64,000 bases of DNA from an uncultured Clostridia bacterium (GTDB taxonomy: Bacteria; Bacillota; Clostridia; Oscillospirales; Acutalibacteraceae): positions 1-64,000 of the forward strand of contig CAMNST010000002.1 in assembly GCA_946555465.1 (NCBI GenBank), in the 5' to 3' direction. The notes beneath the pieces are model-generated. The model saw only the letters and a list, made by a program, of their open reading frames with translations. It was not told the origin of the DNA and made no database searches. Made by a program: the position numbers and the translations under genes. Below, piece by piece: positions 8,240 through 16,561 of the stretch; position 1 is the stretch's first letter; each line of letters starts with the position of its first letter.

Positions 8240-11200
8240 ATGCCTCTTAATAAGGATATAAAAAAGGTTCTGGTTATCGGTTCAGGGCCTATCGTTATAG
8301 GACAGGCAGCCGAATTTGACTATGCAGGTGCTCAGGCATGCCGCGTACTTAAAGATGAGGGAATTGAAGTTGTTCTTGTAAACTCAAACCCTGCCACAAT
8401 TATGACCGACAAAGCACTTGCCGACCATATTTATCTTGAACCGCTTACCGAAGAAACGGTTAAAAGAATTATTGAAAAAGAAAAACCCGATTCCATTCTC
8501 TGCGGTCTCGGCGGACAGACGGGGCTTACAATCGGTATGCAGCTTGCCAAAGACGGTTATCTTGACAAAATGAGCGTTAAACTGCTCGGAACGAATGCCG
8601 AAGCGATTGATAAAGCGGAAGACAGACAGATGTTTCGCGACACAATGGTAAAAATCGGTCAGCCTGTTGTTCCCAGCGATATTGCATATACCCTTGAAGA
8701 TGCAGAAAAAATTGCAGATGAAATCGGCTATCCTGTTATAATACGCCCTGCTTTCACGCTCGGCGGTGCCGGGGGCGGCGTTGCAAACGATAAAAGCGAA
8801 CTTGACATTGTAGCCAAAAACGGACTTATGCTTTCCCCTATAACACAGGTTCTTGTTGAAAAATATATTGCCGGCTGGAAAGAAATTGAGTTTGAAGTTA
8901 TGAGAGACAGTGCAGGCAATGTTATTGCAGTCTGCTCCATGGAAAATTTTGATCCGGTCGGAGTTCATACCGGTGACAGCATCGTAATTGCACCAGCAGT
9001 AACACTTGCTGATAAAGAATACCAGATGCTTCGTTCCGCTTCTCTTGATATCATTACCGAACTCGGCATTGAAGGCGGATGCAACTGCCAGTTTGCACTT
9101 AATCCCGAAAGTTTTGAATATTCGGTAATTGAAGTTAACCCGAGAGTATCGCGTTCCTCTGCACTTGCATCAAAAGCAACAGGTTATCCTATTGCAAAGG
9201 TAACAACAAAAATTGCGCTCGGTTATACTCTTGATGAAATAAAAAATGATATCACAGGAAAAACCTGTGCTTGCTTTGAGCCGACACTTGACTATGTTGT
9301 TATCAAACTTCCGAAATGGCCTTTTGATAAATTTGTAAATGCATCACGAAAACTCGGCACGCAGATGAAAGCGACCGGAGAAGTTATGAGCATTGCCCCA
9401 AGTTTTGAAATGGCGATTATGAAAGCCGTAAGAGGGGCAGAAATAGGTCTTGATACGCTCAACAACAAAATTCTTGACGGTGCAGATATAATGGAAAAAC
9501 TCCACAGCCAGGATGATATAAGACTGTTCTCTGTGTTCAAGGCGCTCAAGGAAGGTATATCTATTGAAAAAATACACGAAATCACTATGATTGACGAGTG
9601 GTTTCTTGCAAAACTTAAAAATCTTGCCGATTATGAAAAAGAAATAGAAAATACAGTTTTAAGCGAAGAATTGTACCTTAAAGGCAAAAAACTGGGCTAC
9701 ACAGATAATGCGCTGAAAAAAATCAGCGGCAATTCAGTTTCATATCATAAAGACTGTGTATATAAAATGGTTGATACCTGCGGTGCTGAGTTTGAGGCAG
9801 AAACCCCTTATTTCTATTCAACATATGATAATCATTGCGAATCAAGAGAACTTGAAAAATCAGGCAAGAAAAAAATCATCGTTCTGGGTTCGGGTCCTAT
9901 AAGAATAGGACAAGGAATTGAATTTGACTACTCCTGTGTTCACTGCGTATGGACGCTTAAGGAACTCGGTTATGAAGTTATTATAGTAAATAACAACCCG
10001 GAAACCGTTTCTACAGACTTTGACACAGGTGACAGACTTTACTTTGAACCGCTGACTGATGAAGATGTTATGAACATCATAAAGGCAGAAAATCCGATTG
10101 GCGTTGTTGTTGCGTTCGGCGGACAGACTGCCATAAAACTTACAAAATTCCTTGATGACAGCGGTATAACCATATTCGGAACCAGTGCCCGGTCGATTGA
10201 CCTTGCGGAAGACAGGGAAAAATTTGATGCTCTGCTTGAAAGATTCAATATTTTCAGACCCAAGGGCGAAAGTGTTATGACACTTGACGAGGCATTATCC
10301 GCGGCTGACAGACTTGGTTACCCTGTTCTTCTCCGCCCGTCATACGTTATAGGCGGTCAGAATATGACCATTGCATATACGAATGACGATGTCTGCCAAT
10401 ATATGGAAATTATACTTTCACAGGGAATTGAAAACCCTGTACTTGTTGATAAATATATGATGGGATGCGAACTTGAGGTTGACTGCATATCAGACGGCAA
10501 AAACGTTCTTATTCCCGGAATTATGGAGCATATTGAACGTGCAGGTGTTCACTCAGGCGACTCAATAGCGGTATACCCACCATATAATCTCAACGATATG
10601 ATGCTTGAAAAAGTTTGCAAAGTATCCGAAAATCTTGCCCTTTCGCTTGAAACAAAGGGTCTTGTAAACATTCAGTATCTGATTTATCAGAATGAACTTT
10701 ACGTTATTGAAGTAAATCCGAGAGCGTCAAGAACAATTCCATATATAAGCAAAGTTACCGGTGTTCCGATGGTTGAACTTGCTACCAAAATAATGGTAGG
10801 CGCATCACTTGAAGAACTCGCCTACGGCACCGGTCTTTACAGAACACCGCCGTACTATGCTGTTAAAGTGCCTGTTTTCAGTTTTGAAAAACTTAACGAT
10901 GTAAACTCAAAACTCGGTCCTGAAATGAAATCAACAGGTGAGGTTCTCGGCGTAGGCAAAAATCTGATTGAGGCTTTGTTCAAAGGTCTTGTTTCGGCAG
11001 GATTTAAAACAGATTTTCACCGAAAAGATAAGCATGGTGTGCTAATCACCGTAACCAAGCAGGACAGATTTGAAATCGTTAATCTGGCAAAAAAACTCGA
11101 TGATCTCGGTGCTGAAATCTGGGCAACACCTGAAACTGCCAAGGCTATTGAGAGTCTTGGAATACATGTTTCTCTTGTAAACAAACTGCACGAAGATAAT

Positions 11201-12271
11201 TCAATAATGAACCTTGTTGAATCAGGCAAACTTGATTACATTGTTTACACCGGAAAGAGCGATAAAAAATCAATAGCCGACTATATTAAACTCCACAACA
11301 GAGCAAATCAATTAGGCATTGCAACGATTACATCACTTGATACCGCTAATGCTGTTGCAGATATAATTGCATCAAGATATAAAGAAACAAATACCGAACT
11401 TGTAGACATAAATAATATGAGAACAGAAAAAGGTATTCTTAAATTTTCAAAAATGCACGGCACGGGTGATGACTATATTTTCTTTAATAATCAGTGCGGT
11501 ATAATCACCTGCCCCGAAAGTTTTGCCATTGAATTCAGTGACAGGCATAAGGGAATCGGCGGTGACGGCATTGTTCTTATTGAAAAAAGCGATATTGCCG
11601 ATGCAAAGATGCGCATATTCAACATTGACGGCTCTGAAGGAAAAATGGCCGGTAACTCAATAAGATGTATGGGCAAATACCTTTATGACAATGACATTAT
11701 CAAAAAAACACAAATGACTATAGAAACGGCATCCGGAATTAAAACACTTTCTCTGTTTACAAGAAACGGAAAAGTATCTTCCGTAACAGTTGATATGGGT
11801 AAAGCACAGTTGAATTCTGAACTTATCCCGGTATCTGCCGATGCCGACAAAGTTATTGATTACCCTGTTTCAATCGGTGGTAAAGAATATAAAATCACCT
11901 GCTGTTCGGTAGGTAATCCGCACTGTGTTGTTTTTGCAGACAATATTGACAAAATTGATATTCCGGAAATAGGGCCTTTATTTGAAAGTGCAGATATCTT
12001 TCCTGAAAGAATCAACACGGAATTTGTTCGTGTGGTTAATTCAAAAACACTTAAAATGCGTGTATGGGAACGCGGCAATGGTGAAACCCAGGCATGCGGT
12101 ACAGGCGCCTGCGCTGCAGTAATTGCTGCTGTTGAAAACGGCTGGTGTAATAAAGGTGAAAACATAACCGTAAAGGTTAAGGGCGGCGACCTCATAGTGA
12201 ATTATACCGATGAAAAGATAACACTTACCGGAGACTGCCACTTAGTTTACAAAGGCGAAATCGAATATTAA
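8240..12271 (+). CDS. Fusion of carbamoyl-phosphate synthase large subunit (CarB) and diaminopimelate epimerase (DapF)
   Basis: One unbroken frame of 1343 residues, where CarB alone is normally about 1070. Residues 1-1059 are a complete CarB: two ATP-grasp halves, each opening with a GSGPIxIGQ motif (KVLVIGSGPIVIGQA and KIIVLGSGPIRIGQG), an oligomerisation region, and the C-terminal MGS-like regulatory domain (HGVLITVTKQDRFEIVNLAK). From about residue 1060 (DNA 11417) the protein is a full DapF: LKFSKMHGTGDDYIFF, catalytic Cys1143 in AGNSIRC, PHCVVF, and catalytic Cys1286 in QACGTGACAA. The two cysteines are 143 apart, close to the usual DapF spacing. No ribosome binding site lies before the internal ATGs (11417, 11452), so separate translation is unlikely. 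CarB makes carbamoyl phosphate; DapF converts LL- to meso-diaminopimelate for lysine and peptidoglycan. Confidence 0.93.
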   Translation: MPLNKDIKKVLVIGSGPIVIGQAAEFDYAGAQACRVLKDEGIEVVLVNSNPATIMTDKALADHIYLEPLTEETVKRIIEKEKPDSILCGLGGQTGLTIGMQLAKDGYLDKMSVKLLGTNAEAIDKAEDRQMFRDTMVKIGQPVVPSDIAYTLEDAEKIADEIGYPVIIRPAFTLGGAGGGVANDKSELDIVAKNGLMLSPITQVLVEKYIAGWKEIEFEVMRDSAGNVIAVCSMENFDPVGVHTGDSIVIAPAVTLADKEYQMLRSASLDIITELGIEGGCNCQFALNPESFEYSVIEVNPRVSRSSALASKATGYPIAKVTTKIALGYTLDEIKNDITGKTCACFEPTLDYVVIKLPKWPFDKFVNASRKLGTQMKATGEVMSIAPSFEMAIMKAVRGAEIGLDTLNNKILDGADIMEKLHSQDDIRLFSVFKALKEGISIEKIHEITMIDEWFLAKLKNLADYEKEIENTVLSEELYLKGKKLGYTDNALKKISGNSVSYHKDCVYKMVDTCGAEFEAETPYFYSTYDNHCESRELEKSGKKKIIVLGSGPIRIGQGIEFDYSCVHCVWTLKELGYEVIIVNNNPETVSTDFDTGDRLYFEPLTDEDVMNIIKAENPIGVVVAFGGQTAIKLTKFLDDSGITIFGTSARSIDLAEDREKFDALLERFNIFRPKGESVMTLDEALSAADRLGYPVLLRPSYVIGGQNMTIAYTNDDVCQYMEIILSQGIENPVLVDKYMMGCELEVDCISDGKNVLIPGIMEHIERAGVHSGDSIAVYPPYNLNDMMLEKVCKVSENLALSLETKGLVNIQYLIYQNELYVIEVNPRASRTIPYISKVTGVPMVELATKIMVGASLEELAYGTGLYRTPPYYAVKVPVFSFEKLNDVNSKLGPEMKSTGEVLGVGKNLIEALFKGLVSAGFKTDFHRKDKHGVLITVTKQDRFEIVNLAKKLDDLGAEIWATPETAKAIESLGIHVSLVNKLHEDNSIMNLVESGKLDYIVYTGKSDKKSIADYIKLHNRANQLGIATITSLDTANAVADIIASRYKETNTELVDINNMRTEKGILKFSKMHGTGDDYIFFNNQCGIITCPESFAIEFSDRHKGIGGDGIVLIEKSDIADAKMRIFNIDGSEGKMAGNSIRCMGKYLYDNDIIKKTQMTIETASGIKTLSLFTRNGKVSSVTVDMGKAQLNSELIPVSADADKVIDYPVSIGGKEYKITCCSVGNPHCVVFADNIDKIDIPEIGPLFESADIFPERINTEFVRVVNSKTLKMRVWERGNGETQACGTGACAAVIAAVENGWCNKGENITVKVKGGDLIVNYTDEKITLTGDCHLVYKGEIEY

Positions 12272-12280
12272 TAAAAAATA

Positions 12281-12320
12281 AAAAGCAGAAGTTTAAAAAA
12301 TTTCTGCTTTTTTATTTTTT
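12281..12320 (+). terminator. Terminator of the arginine operon
   Basis: Stem AAAAGCAGAA (12281-12290) with TTCTGCTTTT (12302-12311), followed by TTATTTTTT. It is nine bases past the fusion-gene stop. Confidence 0.85.
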
Positions 12321-12323
12321 CTG

Positions 12324-12381
12324 TTGACATATACAGTTACACTGTATATAATGATACTATACAGTATAACTGTATAGGAGG
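12324..12381 (+). promoter_or_regulatory. Promoter with two palindromic operators for the PadR-like regulator
   Basis: TTGACA (12324-12329), a 17-base spacer and TATAAT (12347-12352). Operator 1, TATACAGTTACACTGTATA (12330-12348), fills the spacer. Operator 2, TATACAGTATAACTGTATA (12358-12376), covers the transcription start and abuts the GGAGG ribosome binding site (12377-12381). Both are TATACAGT-N3-ACTGTATA palindromes with centres 28 bases apart. Autorepression by the downstream regulator is inferred. Confidence 0.85.
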
Positions 12382-12389
12382 ATATTTCT

Positions 12390-12704
12390 ATGAACAGAAA
12401 CAAAAATTTGCCCCTTACAGAAACCGTGTACTATATTCTTCTTGCGCTTAATAAACCATTGCACGGATACGCAATTATGCAGGAAGTTGAAAGGCTGAGT
12501 TGCGGAGATGTAAGACTTGCTGCCGGAACAATGTACGGTGCGATTGAAAATCTTTTAAACAAAAAATTAATAATGCCAACACTAAGCGACGATGTGCGAA
12601 GAAAAACATATGTAATAACTCCGCTCGGAAAAGAAATACTTGAAGCAGATTATCAGCGAATGAAGTATATTATAAATGTTTCGGGCAATATTCTGGGGGT
12701 ATAA
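12390..12704 (+). CDS. PadR-family transcriptional regulator
   Basis: 104 residues, essentially only a winged helix: LPLTETVYYILLALNKPLHGYAIMQEVE, then AAGTMYGAIENLLNKKLI and RRKTYVITPLGKEIL, the classic PadR order. PadR proteins bind palindromes as dimers and often control their own small operon together with a membrane protein. Here the next gene, four bases after the stop, is a DUF2812 membrane protein, a common pairing. The twin palindromes over its promoter are the natural binding sites. The ligand is unknown. Confidence 0.9.
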   Translation: MNRNKNLPLTETVYYILLALNKPLHGYAIMQEVERLSCGDVRLAAGTMYGAIENLLNKKLIMPTLSDDVRRKTYVITPLGKEILEADYQRMKYIINVSGNILGV

Positions 12705-12708
12705 AATT

Positions 12709-13329
12709 ATGATAAAATTAAAAGTATTTATAAATCTTGAAAAAGAGGAAAAATGGCTCACGGAAATGGCAGAACGAGGATGGGAAGTGAATAAAGTTTC
12801 GCTTTTTTATCATTTTACCAAAATCGTTCCCTATAAAGGAATATACAAAATTGATTTCAGAGAATTTAAAAATAAATATGACTTTGAAGATTACAAATCC
12901 ATATTTGAAGACAGCGGCTGGACACATATTGCAGGAACAAAAACATCAGGTTTACAGTATTTTAAATGCAAATCAGAAAACATTAATAATGATATTTTCT
13001 CCGACATCCTTTCACGTTCTGTGCTATATAAAAGAATTTATGACCGATATCTTTTATACACTGTCCCCTTCTTGTCATGGCTTGTTACAATGATTTGTGG
13101 GGGAACAATTAATCTTAACTATTTTCTTTCGCCCAAAAGTTGGTATCTTACACCGGGGTTATGGGATATGGAAGGCGCAAAATTCATATATAGTTTTTTA
13201 TTTGAAACACCTTTTGCTGTTATGAGAGGATGTTCCTGGCTGATTGTAGTTTTCTTTATAATGATGAATATTATTTTTTCTATAAAAACAAAACGGATTT
13301 ATAAAAAACATTTAAAATCAGATAAATAA
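12709..13329 (+). CDS. DUF2812-domain membrane protein
   Basis: I use the ATG at 12709, just past the PadR stop, rather than an upstream start inside that gene; this gives 206 residues. The N-terminal region (EEKWLTEMAERGWEVNKVSLFYHFTK ... YKIDFREFKNKYDFEDYKSIFEDSGW) matches DUF2812, a cytoplasmic domain of unknown function found next to PadR regulators. Two or three membrane segments follow (YLLYTVPFLSWLVTMICGGTI, a region near GLWDMEGAKFIYSFLF, and CSWLIVVFFIMMNIIF), ending in a basic tail. Probably it forms a sensing or stress module with the PadR protein; the function is not known. Confidence 0.75.
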   Translation: MIKLKVFINLEKEEKWLTEMAERGWEVNKVSLFYHFTKIVPYKGIYKIDFREFKNKYDFEDYKSIFEDSGWTHIAGTKTSGLQYFKCKSENINNDIFSDILSRSVLYKRIYDRYLLYTVPFLSWLVTMICGGTINLNYFLSPKSWYLTPGLWDMEGAKFIYSFLFETPFAVMRGCSWLIVVFFIMMNIIFSIKTKRIYKKHLKSDK

Positions 13330-13333
13330 AAAA

Positions 13334-13372
13334 ATGCCGCATACCAAATCGGTTGCGGCAGTTTTTATTTTA
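13334..13372 (+). terminator. Terminator of the PadR/DUF2812 operon
   Basis: Stem TGCCGCA (13335-13341) with TGCGGCA (13354-13360), then GTTTTTATTTT. Confidence 0.8.
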
Positions 13373-13398
13373 TTAAACTACAGTTTATAATGTCTGAC

Positions 13399-13668
13399 TT
13401 ACTCTTTATTTGCCCATTTTTTACATTGCTCAATTCTTGCACCGACAGGAGTATCACCATGTTCAGGGTCACAGGAATATTGAGTTAATAAATCACAAGG
13501 AATTTGCGGACACTCCCCACAGTGAAGATATCCTTTTTTCTGACAGTAAACAGCAACCGGGCATTCTCCGTGAAAAGGATGTCCGTTCGTTGTAATACAG
13601 CCTTTGCAATCAGCACTTTCAACGAATTCACAACCTTCACATTTCAGACCGCATCTTGTATCTATCAT
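13399..13668 (-). CDS. DUF3795-domain cysteine-rich protein
   Basis: The start is taken at 13668 (MIDTRCGLKCEGC) because GGAG lies nine bases upstream; two earlier in-frame ATGs are too close to it. The 89 residues contain eleven cysteines, in pairs such as RCGLKCEGCEF, DCKGC, ECPVAVYCQKKG and HCGECPQIPCD. This is the DUF3795 pattern and suggests bound zinc or iron-sulfur. Function is unknown. It is monocistronic and lies just past the terminator of the lipoprotein gene. Confidence 0.75.
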   Translation of the reverse strand: MIDTRCGLKCEGCEFVESADCKGCITTNGHPFHGECPVAVYCQKKGYLHCGECPQIPCDLLTQYSCDPEHGDTPVGARIEQCKKWANKE

Positions 13669-13711
13669 TTTCATACTCTCCATAAAACTTTTTCACGTAA
13701 CAACCTATATA

Positions 13712-13748
13712 AAAAACGTATGACTATGAACATAATCATACGTTTTTA
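13712..13748 (-). terminator. Terminator of the BMP-type lipoprotein gene
   Basis: Stem AAAACGTATGA/TCATACGTTTT (13713-13723 and 13736-13746) with a T tract on the minus strand. Confidence 0.75.
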
Positions 13749-13759
13749 TTTTACATATT

Positions 13760-15628
13760 TTATTCCTGCGGCAACGAAATGCCTTCAAGGAAAATGCCGT
13801 TTAAAGTTAAACATTTTGACATTTTATTCGTATTAAAATACTGACAGAAGTCATATCCTGCACCGCCCTCAGCAGCAACAAGTTGAATTTTGCCATCTGC
13901 AAGTGCTTTATAAACCTCGTCATATTTAGCCTTTACATCATCGTTATCTGAAACAAAGGAAGCATAAATATCTTCATTTTGGCAGTTACCGAGGAATAAA
14001 CTTCCACCTTTAAAGTTTGCAAGACAATCCTTTATCGCCTCGCCGTAGTTATTAACGATTGTTGTGTAAGCATCGCCGTTATTTTCACCTGCGGTAACTA
14101 CATTGAGATTATAATCAAAATGACCTCTTGAAGTAAATACAGATTCTGCTTGATCGTTTCCGGCTGTGAATATTGTTGATGCACCGTGATTAAACATTCT
14201 GTCACACACGGCAGCATAACGGTCAACCATTGTAAATGATGTTACAGGATAATATTCATTTGCCATTGCGATACCTGTGCCGAGACCATAAGCATCTTTA
14301 TTCTCCCAATGAGAGAACATATAACCTTCTTTAGGAACTGCAGCAGAAATCTCTGCAAAATCACCTGTGAGATAAGAACCTGAACCTGTCGAAGTGCCTT
14401 CTCCGCCCTCGCCTGTTTCAACTGTTACATAAAAAGCAGGTGTTTCACTTACAACGTAAACAGGGGTCATAACTATATCCTGATTTGTAACATTAACTTT
14501 TGTTTCAGAACTTTCAGCATTCTCGATTGCATCTGCAAATGAAGATTCCCAGTGGTCAAAAACCATATACTGAGGTGCTGCAGGTGCTTTAACTGTGCAG
14601 TTTCCGTTTTCGGTAACAGTCTGAACACTGACGGTTTCTTTTCCTTCAGCATCCATAACTGTAACAGTATTATATGAACCTTCAATATCTTTATATGTTG
14701 CAGTAATTGTGCAGTCGCACTTTTCAACAAGCAGATTCATAGATGACTTGGTTTTAGAGGAAATATTTACTTTTTTGTCTTTAACACCTTCGGTGTCGCT
14801 CTTAACAACCCATTTATCAAATTCCTGACCAACAGGTGCTGTATCAGCAGTAATCGTTACATTGCTTCCCTCTGTGTATGTACCTGAACCTTGTCCGTTT
14901 TCAACTTTAACGGTAAAAGTTTTTTCATCCTGATCTTCAATTTTTTCATAGCAGGCAGTAATATTAAAGTTGTAGTTATAATCAATGAGTGCTGAATCAT
15001 AATCTGCCCAGTCAACCGTTGCCGGCACACCGAGAGAGTCAGATGCATAGGCAGCACCCTGAACAAAGCCGGCACCGTAATTTGCAGAATTTTTGCTGTC
15101 GAACTGGCCGAAATAACCAAGTTCGGTATTACCGTTCATTACGGAAATATAACCTGCAAGGAAACCGCTCTGAAGGGCATCAAACTGAATGCTCATAACA
15201 TTCTGAATAAGCGCATCTACCTCACTGTCGGCAGAATGCGGCATTGAATTAAGAAGAATAAAGTTGATATCAGGATACGAAGATGCAATTTCATATGCAC
15301 TGACAGCAAATTTTTCGCTTGCAAGAACAACAAACTTTGCACCGTTTTCAGATGCAAGTTCAACATACTTTTCTATATTATCAGTTACAATATTTCCTGC
15401 TTCATCAAGAACAGGCTGATAATAACTGCATTTAAGCGAATTTTCATCTGCATATGAGGAAATGCCTTCCCATGCACTCTGATTATATCCGCCGTCTTTT
15501 ACTGTTCTGCCGTCTGTAATAAGAACAATATCTGTTTTCAAATCTTCTTTTTTTGTGCATCCGGTTGCGGCAAACACGCAGCCCATAACAAGTATAATAC
15601 ACATAAGTAAAGAAATAATCTTTTTCAT
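13760..15628 (-). CDS. BMP/PnrA-like substrate-binding lipoprotein interrupted by repeat domains
   Basis: Start at 15628 (MKKIISLLM), behind GGAGG at six bases: 622 residues. A signal peptide ends in FAATGC, with lipobox Cys24. Residues about 32-235 and 470-622 together resemble the BMP (PnrA, TmpC) nucleoside-binding family: DIVLITDGRTVKDGGYNQSAWEG, FVVLASEKFAVSA, FLAGYISVMNG, GYFGQFD, then MFNHGASTIFTAGNDQAE and GNCQNEDIYASFV. Between the halves, about residues 235-469, lie three InlB-type B-repeats (YTEGSNVTITADTAPVGQEFDKW; PQYMVFDHWE; AAVPKEGYMFSHWE). No permease or ATPase genes are adjacent. It is divergent from nucleoside-salvage genes, so a nucleoside ligand is likely. Confidence 0.85.
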   Translation of the reverse strand: MKKIISLLMCIILVMGCVFAATGCTKKEDLKTDIVLITDGRTVKDGGYNQSAWEGISSYADENSLKCSYYQPVLDEAGNIVTDNIEKYVELASENGAKFVVLASEKFAVSAYEIASSYPDINFILLNSMPHSADSEVDALIQNVMSIQFDALQSGFLAGYISVMNGNTELGYFGQFDSKNSANYGAGFVQGAAYASDSLGVPATVDWADYDSALIDYNYNFNITACYEKIEDQDEKTFTVKVENGQGSGTYTEGSNVTITADTAPVGQEFDKWVVKSDTEGVKDKKVNISSKTKSSMNLLVEKCDCTITATYKDIEGSYNTVTVMDAEGKETVSVQTVTENGNCTVKAPAAPQYMVFDHWESSFADAIENAESSETKVNVTNQDIVMTPVYVVSETPAFYVTVETGEGGEGTSTGSGSYLTGDFAEISAAVPKEGYMFSHWENKDAYGLGTGIAMANEYYPVTSFTMVDRYAAVCDRMFNHGASTIFTAGNDQAESVFTSRGHFDYNLNVVTAGENNGDAYTTIVNNYGEAIKDCLANFKGGSLFLGNCQNEDIYASFVSDNDDVKAKYDEVYKALADGKIQLVAAEGGAGYDFCQYFNTNKMSKCLTLNGIFLEGISLPQE

Positions 15629-15661
15629 AGTTTTCCTCCAAAAAGATTTTATCACTTATCT

Positions 15662-15690
15662 ATAATAACAAAAATAAAAAGATAATGCAA
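15662..15690 (-). promoter_or_regulatory. Promoter of the BMP-type lipoprotein gene
   Basis: On the minus strand TTGCAT (15690-15685), a 17-base spacer and TATTAT (15667-15662), about 34 bases before the start codon. Confidence 0.6.
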
Positions 15691-15700
15691 TAGCAATTTA

Positions 15701-15729
15701 TTGATTTAATTGCCAAAAACCATTATAAT
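15701..15729 (+). promoter_or_regulatory. Promoter of the nucleoside-salvage operon
   Basis: TTGATT (15701-15706), 17-base spacer, TATAAT (15724-15729). The -35 box is only ten bases from the divergent -35 box, so a single regulator could control both directions. Confidence 0.75.
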
Positions 15730-15747
15730 ATAAACGAGGTGATATTT

Positions 15748-16551
15748 GTGTTAAACAGACAACTTGATTACATAAAAAATATAACTGATTTTGAGCCTGA
15801 AATTGTTCTTGTTCTCGGCAGCGGGCTGGGCGATTTAGGCAATGAAGTTGATGCACAGTGTATAATAAATTACAGAGATATTCCCGGTTTTCCTGTTTCA
15901 ACAGCGCCAAGCCATAACGGGAAACTGATATTCACTGAAATTTCAGGAAAAAAGACTGCAATTATGCAGGGGCGTGTTCATCTGTACGAAGGATATACAC
16001 CTGCTCAAACAGTAAATCCGCTCAGGCTTTTAAGAAAAATGGGTGCAAAAACCTTATTTTTAACGAATGCCGCAGGCGGAATAAACAGCAGTTTTCGCCC
16101 GGGGGATTTAATGATTATAAATGACCATATATCAAGTTTTGTTGACTCCCCTCTTATCGGTCCTAATGATGACACTCTCGGAGTAAGATTCCCTGATATG
16201 AGCGAAGTATATTCAAAACGTCTGAGAAACATAATTTCCGACACTGCCGATAACCTTAATATTGATATAAAGAACGGAGTGTATATTCAGTTCAAAGGTC
16301 CGAACTTTGAAACACCTGCAGAAATACAGATGGCAAAAATATTAGGAGCAGACGCTGTCGGAATGAGCAGTGCCATTGAAGCACAGGCTGCAAAACACTG
16401 CGGATATGAAGTGTGTGCCATAAGCGTTATTTCAAATCTCGCCTGCGGAATAAGCAAAACCCCTATTACAAGTGAAGAGGTTGAAGAAACGGCAAAGCAA
16501 ATTGCACCTAAATTTAAAAAACTTGTTATAAAATCCATAGAAAATTTTTAG
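15748..16551 (+). CDS. Purine nucleoside phosphorylase, trimeric PNP/MTAP family
   Basis: The GTG at 15748 follows GAGGTGA at five bases, giving 267 residues. It cleaves purine nucleosides with phosphate to free base and pentose-1-phosphate. Segments: VLVLGSGLGDLGNEVD (phosphate loop), SHNGKLIF, QGRVHLYEGY, TNAAGGINSSFRPGDLMIINDHIS, GPNFETPAEIQMAKILGADAVGMSSAIEAQAAKHCG and ISNLACGIS. The base-binding Asn and Glu of the inosine/guanosine class can be placed in FETPAE and SNLACG, but the fit to 5-prime-deoxy or methylthio nucleosides cannot be read reliably. The two downstream genes suggest that methylthioinosine or 5-prime-deoxyinosine is a natural substrate. Confidence 0.9.
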   Translation: MLNRQLDYIKNITDFEPEIVLVLGSGLGDLGNEVDAQCIINYRDIPGFPVSTAPSHNGKLIFTEISGKKTAIMQGRVHLYEGYTPAQTVNPLRLLRKMGAKTLFLTNAAGGINSSFRPGDLMIINDHISSFVDSPLIGPNDDTLGVRFPDMSEVYSKRLRNIISDTADNLNIDIKNGVYIQFKGPNFETPAEIQMAKILGADAVGMSSAIEAQAAKHCGYEVCAISVISNLACGISKTPITSEEVEETAKQIAPKFKKLVIKSIENF

Positions 16552-16561
16552 TGAGAGAAAA

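Noticed and set aside
8384-8968. Antisense frame of 194 codons inside carB
   Set aside because: No ribosome binding site, composition like a shadow frame, and full overlap with a conserved enzyme.
11380-11460. Sequencing frameshift or lost stop explaining the CarB-DapF fusion
   Set aside because: The frame is continuous, no stop is present in this frame near the junction, and there is no ribosome binding site before the possible DapF ATGs. An assembly error cannot be excluded without reads, but nothing in the sequence points to one.
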